In this document: positions 11,749 through 23,348 of the stretch, piece after piece
How positions within the stretch are numbered: position 1 is the first letter of the stretch
How the letters are laid out: the number at the start of each line of letters is the position of its first letter
From: Cycas panzhihuaensis
Taxonomy: Eukaryota; Cycadophyta
Direction of reading: 5' to 3'
Length of the DNA: 64,000 bases
NCBI GenBank assembly: GCA_023213395.1
Contig: CM041465.1
Location: forward strand, 61,573,741 to 61,637,740
The notes under the pieces: model-generated
The model's database searches: none
What the model was told of the DNA's origin: nothing
What the model saw: only the letters and a program-made list of their open reading frames with translations
Translations under genes and position numbers: made by a program

Positions 11749-14700
11749 ATGGAGGGATACCCATCAGAGTGGGCATAGCATGCTTATGTCTCTAAAACCT
11801 AAGCTTAAACTCCAACTTCCCTATAAGATCTTTCCCAAGAGGGTGATGATTCTATTTTCTATTTGGGTGACTAAGAGAACCCAAATTTTCACCCATTTAC
11901 TATGCAGAATATAGGTCCATCTACCTCTATGGAGTACTATCACCCTGATGATAGTTCTCATGAGGACTGACCTACAAGTCTCACCCCACATGAGGAGCCT
12001 TCTACCTTGTATGAGAAGGTAGGAACCCCTCCTATAGATGTAGTAGAAGTATTACAACAATGCTTTTAAGCTACAAGTACCCAGCTACCTTTGAAATGGC
12101 TAAAGAGCATCCTTCACAGCATGGCACCAACCTCTTCCATATCTACACCTTACTTTCTATCTCAACCACCATCCACAACCACAATAGGACCTGCTCCTAT
12201 TGTTTCTCCTACTTTGTATGACCCCCATACCCAAGGGGATATCTAAGCTATACTCACATCCCAAATTAGGTTGAGCATACCACTCCCAAACTAGGAAACC
12301 ATGCTTCAACCAATCGTAGTCCTTGCCCCCCTTATATGATCTAGGGGACTCTCATGCCCCTAATATTTAGGCCATGTGGGATCCATTCCCATGAATCCTC
12401 ATCTATAATTGATGGACCCTTCCCTTTACATGACTATAAGGTATATGTCCCAACCTTGAGGACATAGAAAGGAAAACCCCCTTCTAGTCTATGGGGTGGA
12501 TTTGCTACACCCTTATAGAGTAGCACCTCCTATAGGTGGCCCATATGGGCAAAATCCCATCCCTCACCTGCTTTCCTCATCTTCATCTTCTACTCAATAT
12601 ACGATACCTTCATGACGAGGATTTATCCCTCTTCAATACCTATACTCTTATATGCCCTCCTAATAAGGGGTATATCCTCAAGGTGGAGTGGGCCCCTCTT
12701 ACCCACTTCCCTCCTATCCAGCCTTCTCTTAAATGGGAATGACTCCTTCCCACCAAGTAGGTAGGAATCCATATCCCTTATATGCTCAAACCCCTCAAGG
12801 AGGACCCAGGTATCCATATTTACCTCCTTCTATACCTCTCATTAACCCTTTAGCTTAATTAATGGTTTATCCCCTTGTTGACTATAGGTCAATGCCACTA
12901 TCCATCAAGGCACTTAGGACTAACCTACTGCCTCACCCTCTTGAGGTACCCAAATTTGATGGTACCTCATCACAAGACCCAATTGAACATGTTAGAAGTT
13001 TCTCCATGGCATGCATCAATTAGTGGGCTTATGACCATATACTAATAAAATTATTTCCTTGTTCTTTTCATGGAGACACCCTTAATAGTTTTATTGTCTC
13101 CCTACCCACTCAATCTACTCCTTCTAACAACTTATAGATGAGTTTGTCAACTACTTTGATATAGCTCATCCCTTTGAGAGTGGGATCAAGGCCTTACTCT
13201 CTCTTAAGCAAGGTCACAATGAAATGAATTGTGACATTGTGAGGCATTTTCATGACCTCCTCCATTGTACAAAGGCTATACTTCCTAAGGAATTGAAGAG
13301 GGACATTTTTGTGAATGCCCTCGATCCTAAAGTCTATGTCAAAGTCCTTAAAATGGGGGCAATGATGTGTAAGTTTTCCATAGTAAAATGCTTAGCACTC
13401 AAGGCTATTAAGATCCAGGCAGATCTTAAAAGGCCTCTTAGGTTATTATAATGACATGAGGCACCCCCTCTATCATGTGACCAATGATCCCAATAACCCC
13501 CAAGGCCTCCTACCCACATAATGGGGAAGATCTTAGATCCCTTAACTTCTTCCATACATTCACTTGAATGTACAATGAAGGAGCTAAAGCTCAAAGCCTC
13601 TCACTCACCTCTAGATTCTCATAGGCCTATTCAATAGGCATCCTAAGCTACCCCACCTAAAGGTAGAACCCTCTCTTAAGAAGAAATGGTACTTTATCCA
13701 TGGTAAATTCCTTTGTGAAGATTTACAATATTGGGTGCAACACCCTGAGATTGCCCCGCCATGTGATTGTCCTCCTAAATGGGCATTTAGGCCTAACTTA
13801 AACTAACCTATTCATTGTGATCCCTTCCCTAAACATGGGGAACAAGATCGGTCCACTCAATATATAGGGATAAGGAACAGTGGATGATCCCCTGACCCTA
13901 CTCTAGAACAAGTAAAGGGAAAGGGGGTAAGGGGTGTATATTCCACTCCTAGTTCTTATCCCCAATCTTCCTCTTCATCTCAAACCTAAAACAAGGGGAA
14001 GAGAGTTATTCAAATGCTTGAGTCTACCCTTGTGTTCTTGATCATGAGGTGTTAAGTGGCTAAGGAAGCCACTGTGGCCTCCATTTCCTAACAAAATCCC
14101 CTTGTGGATAATCTACCTGCCAAGATCCCTATGGTCCCAAGGACCATTCTTGTCTACTTTGGGTTCTATGATTTTTGAAGGGCACTTCCCCAACTTATTA
14201 AGAAGGGGAAATCCTTCCCTATAATCTATGAGCTCCATGCTGTGGCTATAGGAATGTCCATGATGGATGTCTTGCAGAGTTGCCTAAGCAATATGCCCTT
14301 CTTTTTTAAGCTTTATCTCAAACTGATACTCCTATCCATGCTTTGGGTGTTACCCTAAATTAGTAGTCTCTTATCATATTTAACCTTAAAGACCTCCCAT
14401 CTGCATATAAAAGGGAGTTCTAATGATACTACTCCACTATTTCCATTAACACTCCTAAGTGTACCCTTAGAACAATGGTTGTAGACAACGGTTATTCTCT
14501 TAATGCTATGACCTTATGCATAATGCAAGAGTTAGGTATAATAGCCCTTGAACTAGTCCCATGGCAATGATAAGACTATGTTGGTAATGGGAAGACACCC
14601 TTAGGATTGATTTCCATCCCTCTCACCCATGGGGATAAAAACATCATCACTAATATAGTAGTCCTTGATGTTGACGTAGACTACATCCTTCTGTTGGGGT

Positions 14701-14968
14701 GCATATGGCTTGATCAAATGAGAGCCATATATTCATCTTACTAGGGATAACTCAAATTTGTCCATGAAGGATGAATACAATTTATTTTTTAGGAACCACC
14801 TCCTATTTGATCATCCCATCAACCATGTTAGGTGGCTCGTGAGCTAACTAAGGGTAATAAAAGATCCATCTGCTTACTCCACCATGTGCTCGATTGATAT
14901 CCCCAACACCTCTATAGTAGAGGAAGAAACTCTCATTTCCTCCTTAAACTTAATCTATTTCACTCTCA
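11749..14968 (+). pseudogene. Decayed gag-protease of G1
   Basis: Polyprotein for the retrotransposon capsid and aspartic protease. The start at 11749 (MEGY) is supported by the same start in G0. The N-terminal part is Pro/Ser/Tyr-rich (to about 12890). The capsid region (about 12930-13450) contains PKFDGT, a segment around GDTLNSF, and an open stretch at 13224-13451. The protease lies at about 14440-14790: VVDNGYSLNAM carries DNG where DSG or DGG is expected, and DYILLLGCIWLDQM corresponds to the usual ILGRPW segment. Stops are frequent and no clear CCHC zinc knuckle was found. The gene breaks off where copia C1 is inserted, and no downstream pol is found on the other side. Confidence 0.7.
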
Positions 14969-15602
14969 TGTTGAGAATACAAGGTCCTAAACCTTAAAGC
15001 ACCACAAGATCTAAATTGTTTTGCAACTAGTCACAGGAATCAAAACTAAGATTTAATATGCAAGTTCTAAAAATAGAGATAATACAACAATGTCAATATA
15101 TAAGCTAAACATCACATGTGCACCTGATATAATGTGGTAAAACCCTAGAAGTGTGCTAGGGAAACATCCACACAGGAAAGGTATCGATCTTTATTGATGT
15201 AGAATGGAGAAACAATATATCTCAATAGCATAGTGCTCTTAAGAACAATAATCAACTGCCACCCTCATCATAGTACATTACATTTCATTACAACATAATA
15301 AGAAAAGCCTTAAAATAGGCTACATGAGAGGAATATCCAAGACCTAAATCTAAACTATAGAATCTAGGGTATTTGTATCGAACCACCCTGATTCTCTTTA
15401 TAATTTAATAAGGTTTACAGGGCTAATTTTGCCTGGATGCCCTAAACCCCTTCTTAGGGGGGGGGGGGGGGCATGCCTGCACCCCCTTTTTAGGGGGGCT
15501 CCCACCCACCTTGGAACCCCCTGAGAAAGATTAGGGTAGGAAACTGTGCCAAAAACACACCAAAATTTTAACCCTAAAATATTGTTGTCACAATATCCAA
15601 CA
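14969..15602 (-). repeat. 3' LTR of copia C1
   Basis: 634 bases, direct repeat of 19638-20243. It carries a run of about 15 G at 15459-15473 and a second G/C-rich block at 15480-15500, absent in that form from the partner LTR, which instead has GC-rich hairpins. The rest is A+T-rich. Confidence 0.9.
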
Positions 15603-15618
15603 ATCTCCACCTTGACAA
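15603..15618 (-). promoter_or_regulatory. Polypurine tract of copia C1
   Basis: Minus strand reads TTGTCAAGGTGGAGAT directly before the 3' LTR (TGTTGG...). This is the usual position and form of the plus-strand primer in copia elements. Confidence 0.8.
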
Positions 15619-15639
15619 TAATTTACCCGGTACCTTTCC

Positions 15640-18600
15640 TGGACCCTTCATCATCTTTTCTGCAAGCCAAGAGAAGTCAAACACCATTTGAACTTCTCTA
15701 ATGGTACTGGTTTTGTGAATATATCAACACAATTCTGATTGGTATGAATCTTCTCAAGTGCCACTCCACCTGCTTCCATAACCTGTCTAACAAAATGGTA
15801 CTTCAGAGAAATATGCTTTGTTCTACTATGATAAGTTAGATTCTTGGCTAAGTAAATGGAACTTTGACTATCACAAAATACCTTTACATTTTCCTATCTC
15901 CTTCCAAGCTCAACCAATAAACCCTGTAACTAGATTGCTTCTTTACAAGCATGTGCTGCAGTAATATATTCAACTTCCATGGTTGATAGTACAATTGTGC
16001 TTTACAATTTGGAAATCCAATTAACTGGACCATTTGCAAGAGTAAAAACATAACCTGAAGTAGACCTTCTTTTGTCTAAATCTCCTGTAAAGTTTGAATT
16101 GACATATCCACAAACCTGATTACCTATACCTCCAAAGGTGATGTAGTAGTCACTCGTTCCTCTCAAATACCGAAGCACCCATTTCACTGTAGCCCAATAT
16201 TCCTTTCCTGGATTTTCCATAAACCTGCTCACTACACCGACTGCATGTGAAATATCAGGTCTTGTATATACCATGGCATACATCAAACTTCCTACTACAC
16301 TAGCATAAGGCATATGAGACATATAAGCCTTTTCTTCTTCACTACTAGGACTCATATTCGAAGAAAGCTTGAAGTGGGAATCTAATGGGATACTCACTGG
16401 TTTCACATTTTCCATACCAAACCTAATTAGTATCTTCTCCGCATATTTCTAATGTGATAACCATAGCTTACCATTTTTCCTGGCTCTATGTATCTCCATG
16501 CCTAAGATTGTTTTGCAGCTCCTAGATCCTTCATATCAAAAGTCCTAAACAATTTAGCCTTTAGCTTATTGATTTCTTCTATGCTCTTGCTTTCAACCAT
16601 CATGTCATCAATATATAATACCAAGATAATGAATAAGCCATTGTCCATAAATTTAAAGTAAACACAATGATCATACTCACTTCTTTTGAAATTTTGGCTC
16701 TCCATGAAGGTGTCAAACTTCTTGTACCACTGCAATGGTGATTACTTCAGGCCATACAATGATTTCCTGAGCCTGCAAACAAGTCTTTTCTTGCCATCTT
16801 GTACAAACTCTTCTGGTTGATCCATATAGATCTCCTCATTTAAATCTCCATGTAGAAAAGTCATTTTTACATCTAACTACTCCAACTCCAAATCGAGAGA
16901 AGCTACCAATGTTAACAGCACTCGAATTGAAATAAGTTTGATAATTGGTGAAACGATCTCATGAAAGTCAATACCTGCTTTCTGTGTAAAACCTTTAGCC
17001 TCCAGTATTGCCCTGTATTTATCAACCTTTCCATCAACATCTGTTTTCTTTTTGAAAACCCACCTGCAACCAATAGTCTTCCTGCCATGTGGAAGTTCTA
17101 CCAAGTCCCATGAATTATTTTTCTTAAAAACATCTATCTCTTCCTACATAGCCCTTATCCACTTCTCTCCATGGATATCATCTACTGCTTCCTCATAACA
17201 TGTGGGTTCACCATCACTAGAAACCAAAGCAATAGAAATAGAAGGGTTGTACCTATCAGGTGGATGACTAACTCGTGTAGATCTTCTAATTGTTGGCAGA
17301 GGAGTGTCCACATACTCATGTGAATCTACTGATGATTCATCTTTAGAAAGATTTTCATGCTCTTCTGATTCTACAGATGGTTGCATTTCAAACTTGACTT
17401 GTTGATGTTCACCACGCTCTGTTTCATTTCATTTTCTACAATCGCCTAATTTTACAAGGGAGATTCATCAAATATGACATCTCTCATAATGGTGATTTTG
17501 TGGGCGAGGATCCCACAACTTGTATCCCTTCACACCATCCTTATCACCATAACCAACAAAGATATATCTCTTGGATTTTGGGTCTAACTTTAAACATTTA
17601 CTTTTGTCAGTCCAGGCATAAGTATCACAACCAAAAACTTTTGAATTTGAATAATCACATGGATGTCTAGTCCATATCTCTTTAGGAATCTTGCAATCTA
17701 TTGTAAGTGATGGTGACCTATTTACCAGATAGAAAGCTGTTTGTACAACTTCTGCCCACAAACTCTACTCCACTCCTACATTACTTAGCATGCTTCTTGC
17801 TCTTTCCAAGAGTGTCCTATTCATGTGCTTAGCAATGCCATTTTGCTGCGGAGTATAGCTAGTGGTATTGTGTCTTTTGATCCCAGCTTCTCTGTAATAG
17901 TTCTCAAACTCCAAGGAGTTAAACTCACCTCCATTGTCAGTTCTTAAATATTTGATTGTCTTACCAGTATTGTTCTCAACTAAAGCCTTGAACTGCTTAA
18001 ACACACTGAAAACTTCAGATTTCCTCTTCAAAAAATAGACCCATACCTTCCTAGAGTAATCATCTATAAATATGACATAATAAAATGATCCTCCATAAGA
18101 TATTTTAGGGGATGGTCCCCATACATCTGAATGTATGTAATCTAGAACGCCTTTACTAGTGTGACTCCCTACTTTAAACTCGAGTCTATACTACTTTCCA
18201 AAAATACAATGTTTACAGAAAGCCAAATCTGAAAGCTACAAGTTAGGAAGCAACTTACGGTTTACCAACACCTTAAGTCCTTTCTCACTCATGTGCCCAA
18301 GTCTCTGATGCCATAACTGAGCTGGATCTTCTATAGTCTTTGATGTTATAGCTACTTGGTTGACATCTATACTTCCCACTAAAATGTAAAGATTTCCTTT
18401 CTTTAAGGCTTTCATAACAACCAAGGCGTCACTTGACACCTTTAGGACTCTTTCATGACATGTATGCTTAAAACCACCCGAATCTAATTCACCCAAGGAA
18501 ATCAGATTATTTTTCAAATCAAGTACATGTCTAACCTCAGTTAGTGTTCTGACTACCCCAAGATCATCTTAATTCTGATGCTACCAATACCCACTGTCTT

Positions 18601-19600
18601 ACAAGAAACTTCATTTCCCATAAGCACATCACCACCATCAAGAGGTTGGTATGATAAGAACCAACTCTTGTATGGACACATGATGTGAAGCACCTGAATC
18701 TAATAACCAGTCATGGTGATAATGAGAAATATTACAAGCGACCAAGACATCATTATCCATACCTTGATTTGACTCCACTTGATTCGCCTCCTTGGTAGGA
18801 TCTTCCTTTTTTTGGAACTCCTTCCTTTTGTAACAATCTTTCTTGAGGTGACCAGTCTTATTACAATGCCAACACATGAGCTTACTCTTTTTGCTCTTTG
18901 ACTTGGACCTCGATGTATCCCTGGAGTTTTGTCCTCTCTCAAAAGTTCTACCTCTTACTGTCATGACTTCTGGTGTGGAGGTTTCAAAGCTAGATTTCCT
19001 CTACACTTCTTCTATTAGCAAAGCACTCACAACAGAATAATAATCCAATACATCTGTAGTGCTAAAACTAATTGAGGTGACAATATTATCCCAAGATTCA
19101 TGTAATGAGCATAACAAGGTAACAGCCTTATCCCCATCCTCAATTTTAACATTGATACTAGTTAACTGACAAATAAGAGTATTGAAAATATTTAAATGGT
19201 CAATAATTTTTGTACCTTCCTTCATCCGTAATGAGTACAGTTAACTCTTTAGGTAGATTTAATTCGTTACTGATTTGGTCATATACAAGCCTTCCAACCA
19301 GGTCCATAATCTTGCTGCTATCTCTTCTCCTGTGATGTTAAATAAGACTTCATCTGCCAAGCACAATCGTATTGTGCTAAGTGCCTTTTTGTCTAAGTCA
19401 TCCCAATTATCATCGTCCATCCCTGCAGGTTTCTTTGATTTTCCTGCAAGGGCTTTGTACAAACCCTACTGTATAAGAACATCATGCACTTTTAGCTTCC
19501 ACAACTCGAAGTTATTCTTACTATTGAATTTCTCCACCTCGAACTTTGCCCCTGCTAGTTTCACCATTTGGTGTAGAAAAGCTAACACCAAAACCTTCAT
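15640..19600 (-). pseudogene. Decayed gag-pol polyprotein of copia C1
   Basis: Encodes capsid, protease, integrase, reverse transcriptase and RNase H. The likely start is the ATG at 19600, 21 bases inside the primer site. Gag includes 19462-19259. The zinc knuckle CWHCNKTGHLKKDC (about 18835-18880) is intact. The protease motif LLDSGASHH follows at about 18690-18720. The integrase zinc region is at 18517-18236 (WHQRLGHMS), and the core at 18031-17468 has RTDNGGEF and TPQQNGIAKHMNRT. The reverse transcriptase is at 17104-16502 with LYIDDMM in place of YVDDM. RNase H is at 16415-15640 (RPDISHAVGVVSRF, LRYLRGT). Stops and breaks split it into about ten open pieces, so it is not autonomous now. 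It resembles the Tork-type copia group (inference). Confidence 0.88.
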
Positions 19601-19620
19601 AAACTCATTACAAAACAAAA

Positions 19621-19635
19621 GTGGCTCTGATACCA
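19621..19635 (-). promoter_or_regulatory. Primer binding site of copia C1 (initiator Met tRNA)
   Basis: Minus strand reads TGGTATCAGAGCCAC two bases after the 5' LTR, complementary to the 3' end of initiator methionine tRNA. Fixes the element as minus strand. Confidence 0.93.
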
Positions 19636-19637
19636 CT

Positions 19638-20243
19638 TGTTAAGAACACAAGGTCCTAAACCTTAAACCATAACAAGATCTAAACTATTTTACAACTAGT
19701 CACAAGAATCAAAACTAAGATTTAAGATGCAAGTTCTAAAAATAGAGATAATACAACAACATCAAATACAAGCTAAACATCACATGTGCACCTAATATAA
19801 TATGGTAAAACCCTAGCAGTGTGCTAGGAAAACACCCACATAGGAAAGGTATCAATCTTTATTGCTATAGAATGGAGAAATAGTACATCTCAGTAGCATA
19901 GTGCTCTTATGAATAACAACTAGCCGCCCTCATCACAGTACATTGCATTTCATTACAACATAATAAGAAAAGCCCTAAAATGAGCTACATGAGAGGAACA
20001 TCTAAGACCTAAATCTCAACCATAGAATCTAGGGTATTTGTATCGAATGACCCTGATTCTCTTTACAATTTAATAAGGTTTACAAGGATAATTTCTTGGG
20101 TCGGGGGCTATCGCCCCCGTATCCCCTGGCCAAGGGCGACTATCGCCCCACTTGGAACCCCCTGAGAAAGATTAGTAGGGGAAACCACGTCGAAAATACA
20201 CCAAAATTTCAACCCCAAAATATTATTGTCACAATATCCAACA
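19638..20243 (-). repeat. 5' LTR of copia C1
   Basis: 606 bases, direct repeat of 14969-15602. A GC-rich island at 20100-20160 holds two hairpins: CGGGGGC-TATC-GCCCCCG and a CCAAG...CTTGG stem enclosing GGGCGA/GCCCC. A diverged relative of this LTR is at 60171-60717. Confidence 0.9.
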
Positions 20244-20655
20244 TGCATCTTATAAAGCCTCTCCTTAAGTATGACAACCCTCACATCACTACCAACATCC
20301 CCAGCTCTTCCTTGGGCCTCCAATAGTTGCACTTAAGCTTGTAATTGGTCCTTCTCACCCTGGAGCTAATCCCTCTCTCCTTGTAGCTAGTCTCCTCACC
20401 TCATAGTTATTGGGCCTCCGTAGCCCATATCTCTCATACCCACATGTAGCTAATCCCTCTCTCCTTGTAGCTATCCCTCCTTATATCTGTAGGAAGAGAT
20501 CAATGACTACTTGCCTGACTAGCTTTCCCATGTCATCCCTACATGCCATCCATATACATTAAGGTGTTAGTAGGAGTATATTCAAATAATCCATCAAAAC
20601 TAAAGCATATCAAATGAACTGTATGAGTATCAGATGACTAAATAAAAATCTAAGG
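20244..20655 (-). pseudogene. Coiled-coil tail next to the antisense mobile-domain ORF
   Basis: In a different minus frame from the ORF at 20656-21816, this stretch reads as heptad-like repeats (LQGERD, LQGEKDQLQA, VQLLEAQGRAG at about 20290-20410). The unit is duplicated at DNA level (GCTAATCCCTCTCTCCTTG in the plus reading, near 20370 and 20450). It is probably the C-terminal part of the same antisense protein after a frameshift, cut off at 20243 by copia C1. Confidence 0.45.
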
Positions 20656-21816
20656 CTAGAATAGAGAGGATATCTCACCTCCTAGAACACTTGGCACCTT
20701 CTTAGATGCCACACCTACACTTATAGTTGTGATCTCCTCCTCTCCTAGCTTCTCCTTCTTCCCCATAGTACTTGGTACATCACCTCCCTCTGCTTCCTCT
20801 ACTCTGAGGAGCTCTCCTCCACCTATAGTTAAGGATACCTCTATTGCTACTACTATCACTACCATTGTCTCCAGGTCTCTACCAATAACACTCTCACCCT
20901 CCTCCTCATCTCCTGACTCCTCTCTAGGGACATCAACTGCCTCACCTCCCTCATCATTACTTCCCTAGTGGATAATATAATATAGGTCACTAACATAATT
21001 ACCCACTGTGAGGAGATCTAGAGATGTCACCACCACTGACCACTTTATATATACTAGCTCCCCTATGCTCTTGAACTAAGATTTCCATCTATGCACCATT
21101 AGGGCATAAGCTAATATGGGTTGAGGACCTACTACTAGAGCCACTCTATGGAAGTGATTGAAAAACTAACACTGAAGGAGGGTACGTAATGAAAGTCCCC
21201 CTCGTCTAACCCTCCTAATCTAATCAAGCTAGGTAATAAGATTGGTCACTATTAAAGTAGCCTAGTTAAAATTCTCCCTCTACTTACATCTCTGGACTAT
21301 CGCCATGTAACCCCCTAGGATATCTCTATAATTCTATTTCTGAGAGATCTGAAATAGAATAATGAACACAATCATCTTCCTCATGTGAGGAATCCAGGAC
21401 ATAACTATCATCCTCAATGGTATCCCCCTCTAATCCCAGTGTCCCCGACCTATAAAAAACCTAGCTACATCATGATGAGTAGCATCTATACTAAGGAGGG
21501 TCCCTAGTGCTATTGGTGCACCTCTATTTGGCACCCCCAAGATTCTGTTGACATCTACAAGAGTGATGGTGACATCTCCTACCTAAGGGAGATGGAACAC
21601 ATGGTGCCTATGATCCTAGTGTGAGATGATGTCCACCAGGAGAGCCTGGTTCGATACGTATTAGGGCATACAAGTGATCTTCTTTAGCTAACACCATTGT
21701 AGGATAGCCCTCTTTGGCCTCTCCAAGAAATTGATGAATCTAACCATCACCCTACCAATGTTCTCGTGGTTGTCAACCACAATAATGGGTTGTAAAAATA
21801 ATAAAAGACTCATCAT
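20656..21816 (-). pseudogene. Antisense plant mobile domain (PMD, MAIN-like) ORF in G1
   Basis: Hand translation gives one frame of 387 codons from the ATG at 21816 (a second ATG is at 21813) to the TAG at 20656, with 13 internal stops (12 TAG, one TAA) and no frameshift. Near residues 80-110 it reads HHVFHLP, stop, then VGDVTITLVDVNRILGVP, which is the hallmark segment of the plant mobile domain (the tHTFHLp.GE.tiTLeDV..llGLP type). Upstream is FINFLERPKRAILQW. Later pieces such as LAYALMVHRW fit the domain's C-terminal half. The last third is acidic and low-complexity (EEEGE, GGGE). PMD proteins occur in plant genes such as MAIN/MAIL and in transposable elements. Here it lies antisense to gag and RNase H, between pol and the 3' LTR, where antisense extra ORFs of gypsy elements are found. 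Confidence 0.65.
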
Positions 21817-22764
21817 CAATTAGGTAGTCTCCTCTCTACCATCTAGAAACCCTCTCAAATCATTAAAAGCAAGAAAAACTACCTATAAATTAATAAAATT
21901 TTAAAGTTTTTCTTTTTTTTTTAATTTATCATTCCTAGCACTGCTAATGTATTCACGATACCATAAATATCTTAAGTAATATATTCTAGGGGGTAGGTAT
22001 AATCATGCATTCATGTGTAATAAGGGATCCTAGTTGCCACCATCTCTCACTCTCGAGTCCAACAACTCCCTCTATGGATTAATTTGATAGTTGGATCTCC
22101 TCCACCAAGCATACAACATAGAGGTGAAATGGAGTTATAGAGGTGCAAAGCTCTATAACCATACAAGGACCTATGGAAATGAATTTCGTTTTCACCCCTC
22201 ACCCTCCTTTTATTTGCAGAGCCTCCCAAGGTACCATGCCCTTTTTCCACCATGAAAAGGCCATAGGATCATCTCCTCTAACTTATCTTTTATTCCTTCA
22301 TGAGCCAGGCCTACTTCTTCTCCTAAATGTGCCTTTTCCCCACCATTTTACACATTTATGATGCCCTTTTAGCTTCTGCATGAGTCCTTTTCTCCCTCTT
22401 TTTTGGCTACCTAGAATATTATTAGTGTTTATCCTCCATAGGCTCATTTTGGTGCACTATATTTGTTTTTATAATCATTTTAGCTTGTCAGAGCTGCTAA
22501 CGGGAGTTCCCCTATGCTCTAGCCTTCTTGTTGGTTTTGTACCAACTTTGCAACCTTATAGTTGGCTTAGTTCCCTAATAACTCTTCTTATTCCATAAGG
22601 TGAGCCCTCCACTAGCCTAATAGCCTACTCATAAGGGCTCTCTTATCATCTTATATTCACCCTTTGGAGTTGTCATGAGTAATTAAGCCTTGTCCCTTGC
22701 CTTTCTTTTACTCTATACACTCCATGTCTACTTTTTTTACCAGTCCTATCTCTTCTCTTATGCT
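21817..22764. other. Non-coding part of G1 between antisense ORF and RNase H
   Basis: No recognised gene. Poly-T/A tract at about 21905-21925. Three short open stretches (minus 22047-22253, plus 22143-22361, plus 22380-22598) have no motif I recognise. This segment would hold the promoter or leader of the antisense ORF, if it ever had one. Confidence 0.5.
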
Positions 22765-23187
22765 ATGGCTCTCCTTATTTACACTGATGGTGGTAGCTGT
22801 GGAAACATGGGATCCTTTGTAGTTGCCTGGATCATCTTTGATCCTTCTAGGAATGACCTCATGCATTTTGAGATGTATCTACCTAAGGCCAAAAAGAATA
22901 AAGCAGAGTATAATACTGTTATAGAGGCCCTCACTAATATGCTTTACTTCCACTATGGCCCCATTGTTATGTTCTGCAACTCTTAAATTATGGTGTATTA
23001 GCTAATGTAGGTTTACCAAGTCCTTTTCCCTTGATTGAGGTCCCTTGCCTTGACTATTAGGTTACTTTTATCCTCTTTCCCTATGGTGGGCATCTGGCAT
23101 ATCCCTCATGACCAAAATGCCAAAGTAGATAGCCTAGTTTTCATCATTCTTGAGCATCCTCTCCCTCTCTTAGATGATCCTTCCTAG
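22765..23187 (+). pseudogene. Decayed RNase H domain of G1 (extra RNase H type)
   Basis: Would cleave the RNA strand of RNA/DNA hybrids. One frame from MALL at 22765 to the stop at 23187 shows the family's blocks in order: LIYTDGGS (first catalytic Asp), KKNKAEYNTVIEAL (catalytic Glu), VMFCNS where CDS is expected (third catalytic Asp changed to Asn, a G-to-A change), and WHIPHDQNAKVDSL (last Asp). Four stops lie between 22984 and 23035. It is not preceded by a recognisable reverse transcriptase and lies only 0.65 kb before the 3' LTR. That position suggests the additional RNase H of Tat-type elements rather than the pol-internal one (inference). Confidence 0.7.
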
Positions 23188-23348
23188 GCAACCTAATAGG
23201 TTGGATCCTTGCACAAACCTTTGGATTATCATCCTTCCCTTATTTTGACCATTCTCATACCTCCGAAAATATGCCACTACCGAGGTTAAACTATGGTGAC
23301 TATAGGTTTGTTTCTTCACTCAACTCTTATATCATCCATGATATAGTT
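23188..23348 (+). other. 3' untranslated part of G1
   Basis: No gene seen. Links the RNase H to the promoter-like block. Confidence 0.4.

Larger units (their letters stand above)
14969..20243 (-). mobile_element. Copia element C1, full length, nested in G1
   Basis: Minus-strand Ty1/copia element bounded by LTRs at 14969-15602 and 19638-20243 (both TGTT...AACA in the plus reading). The order gag, protease, integrase, reverse transcriptase, RNase H on the minus strand is that of copia. The primer site at 19621-19635 and the polypurine tract next to 15602 are textbook. The flanking five bases differ (TCTCA at 14964-14968, TGCAT at 20244-20248), so no target duplication is evident. That is odd for an otherwise complete element. 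Confidence 0.92.
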
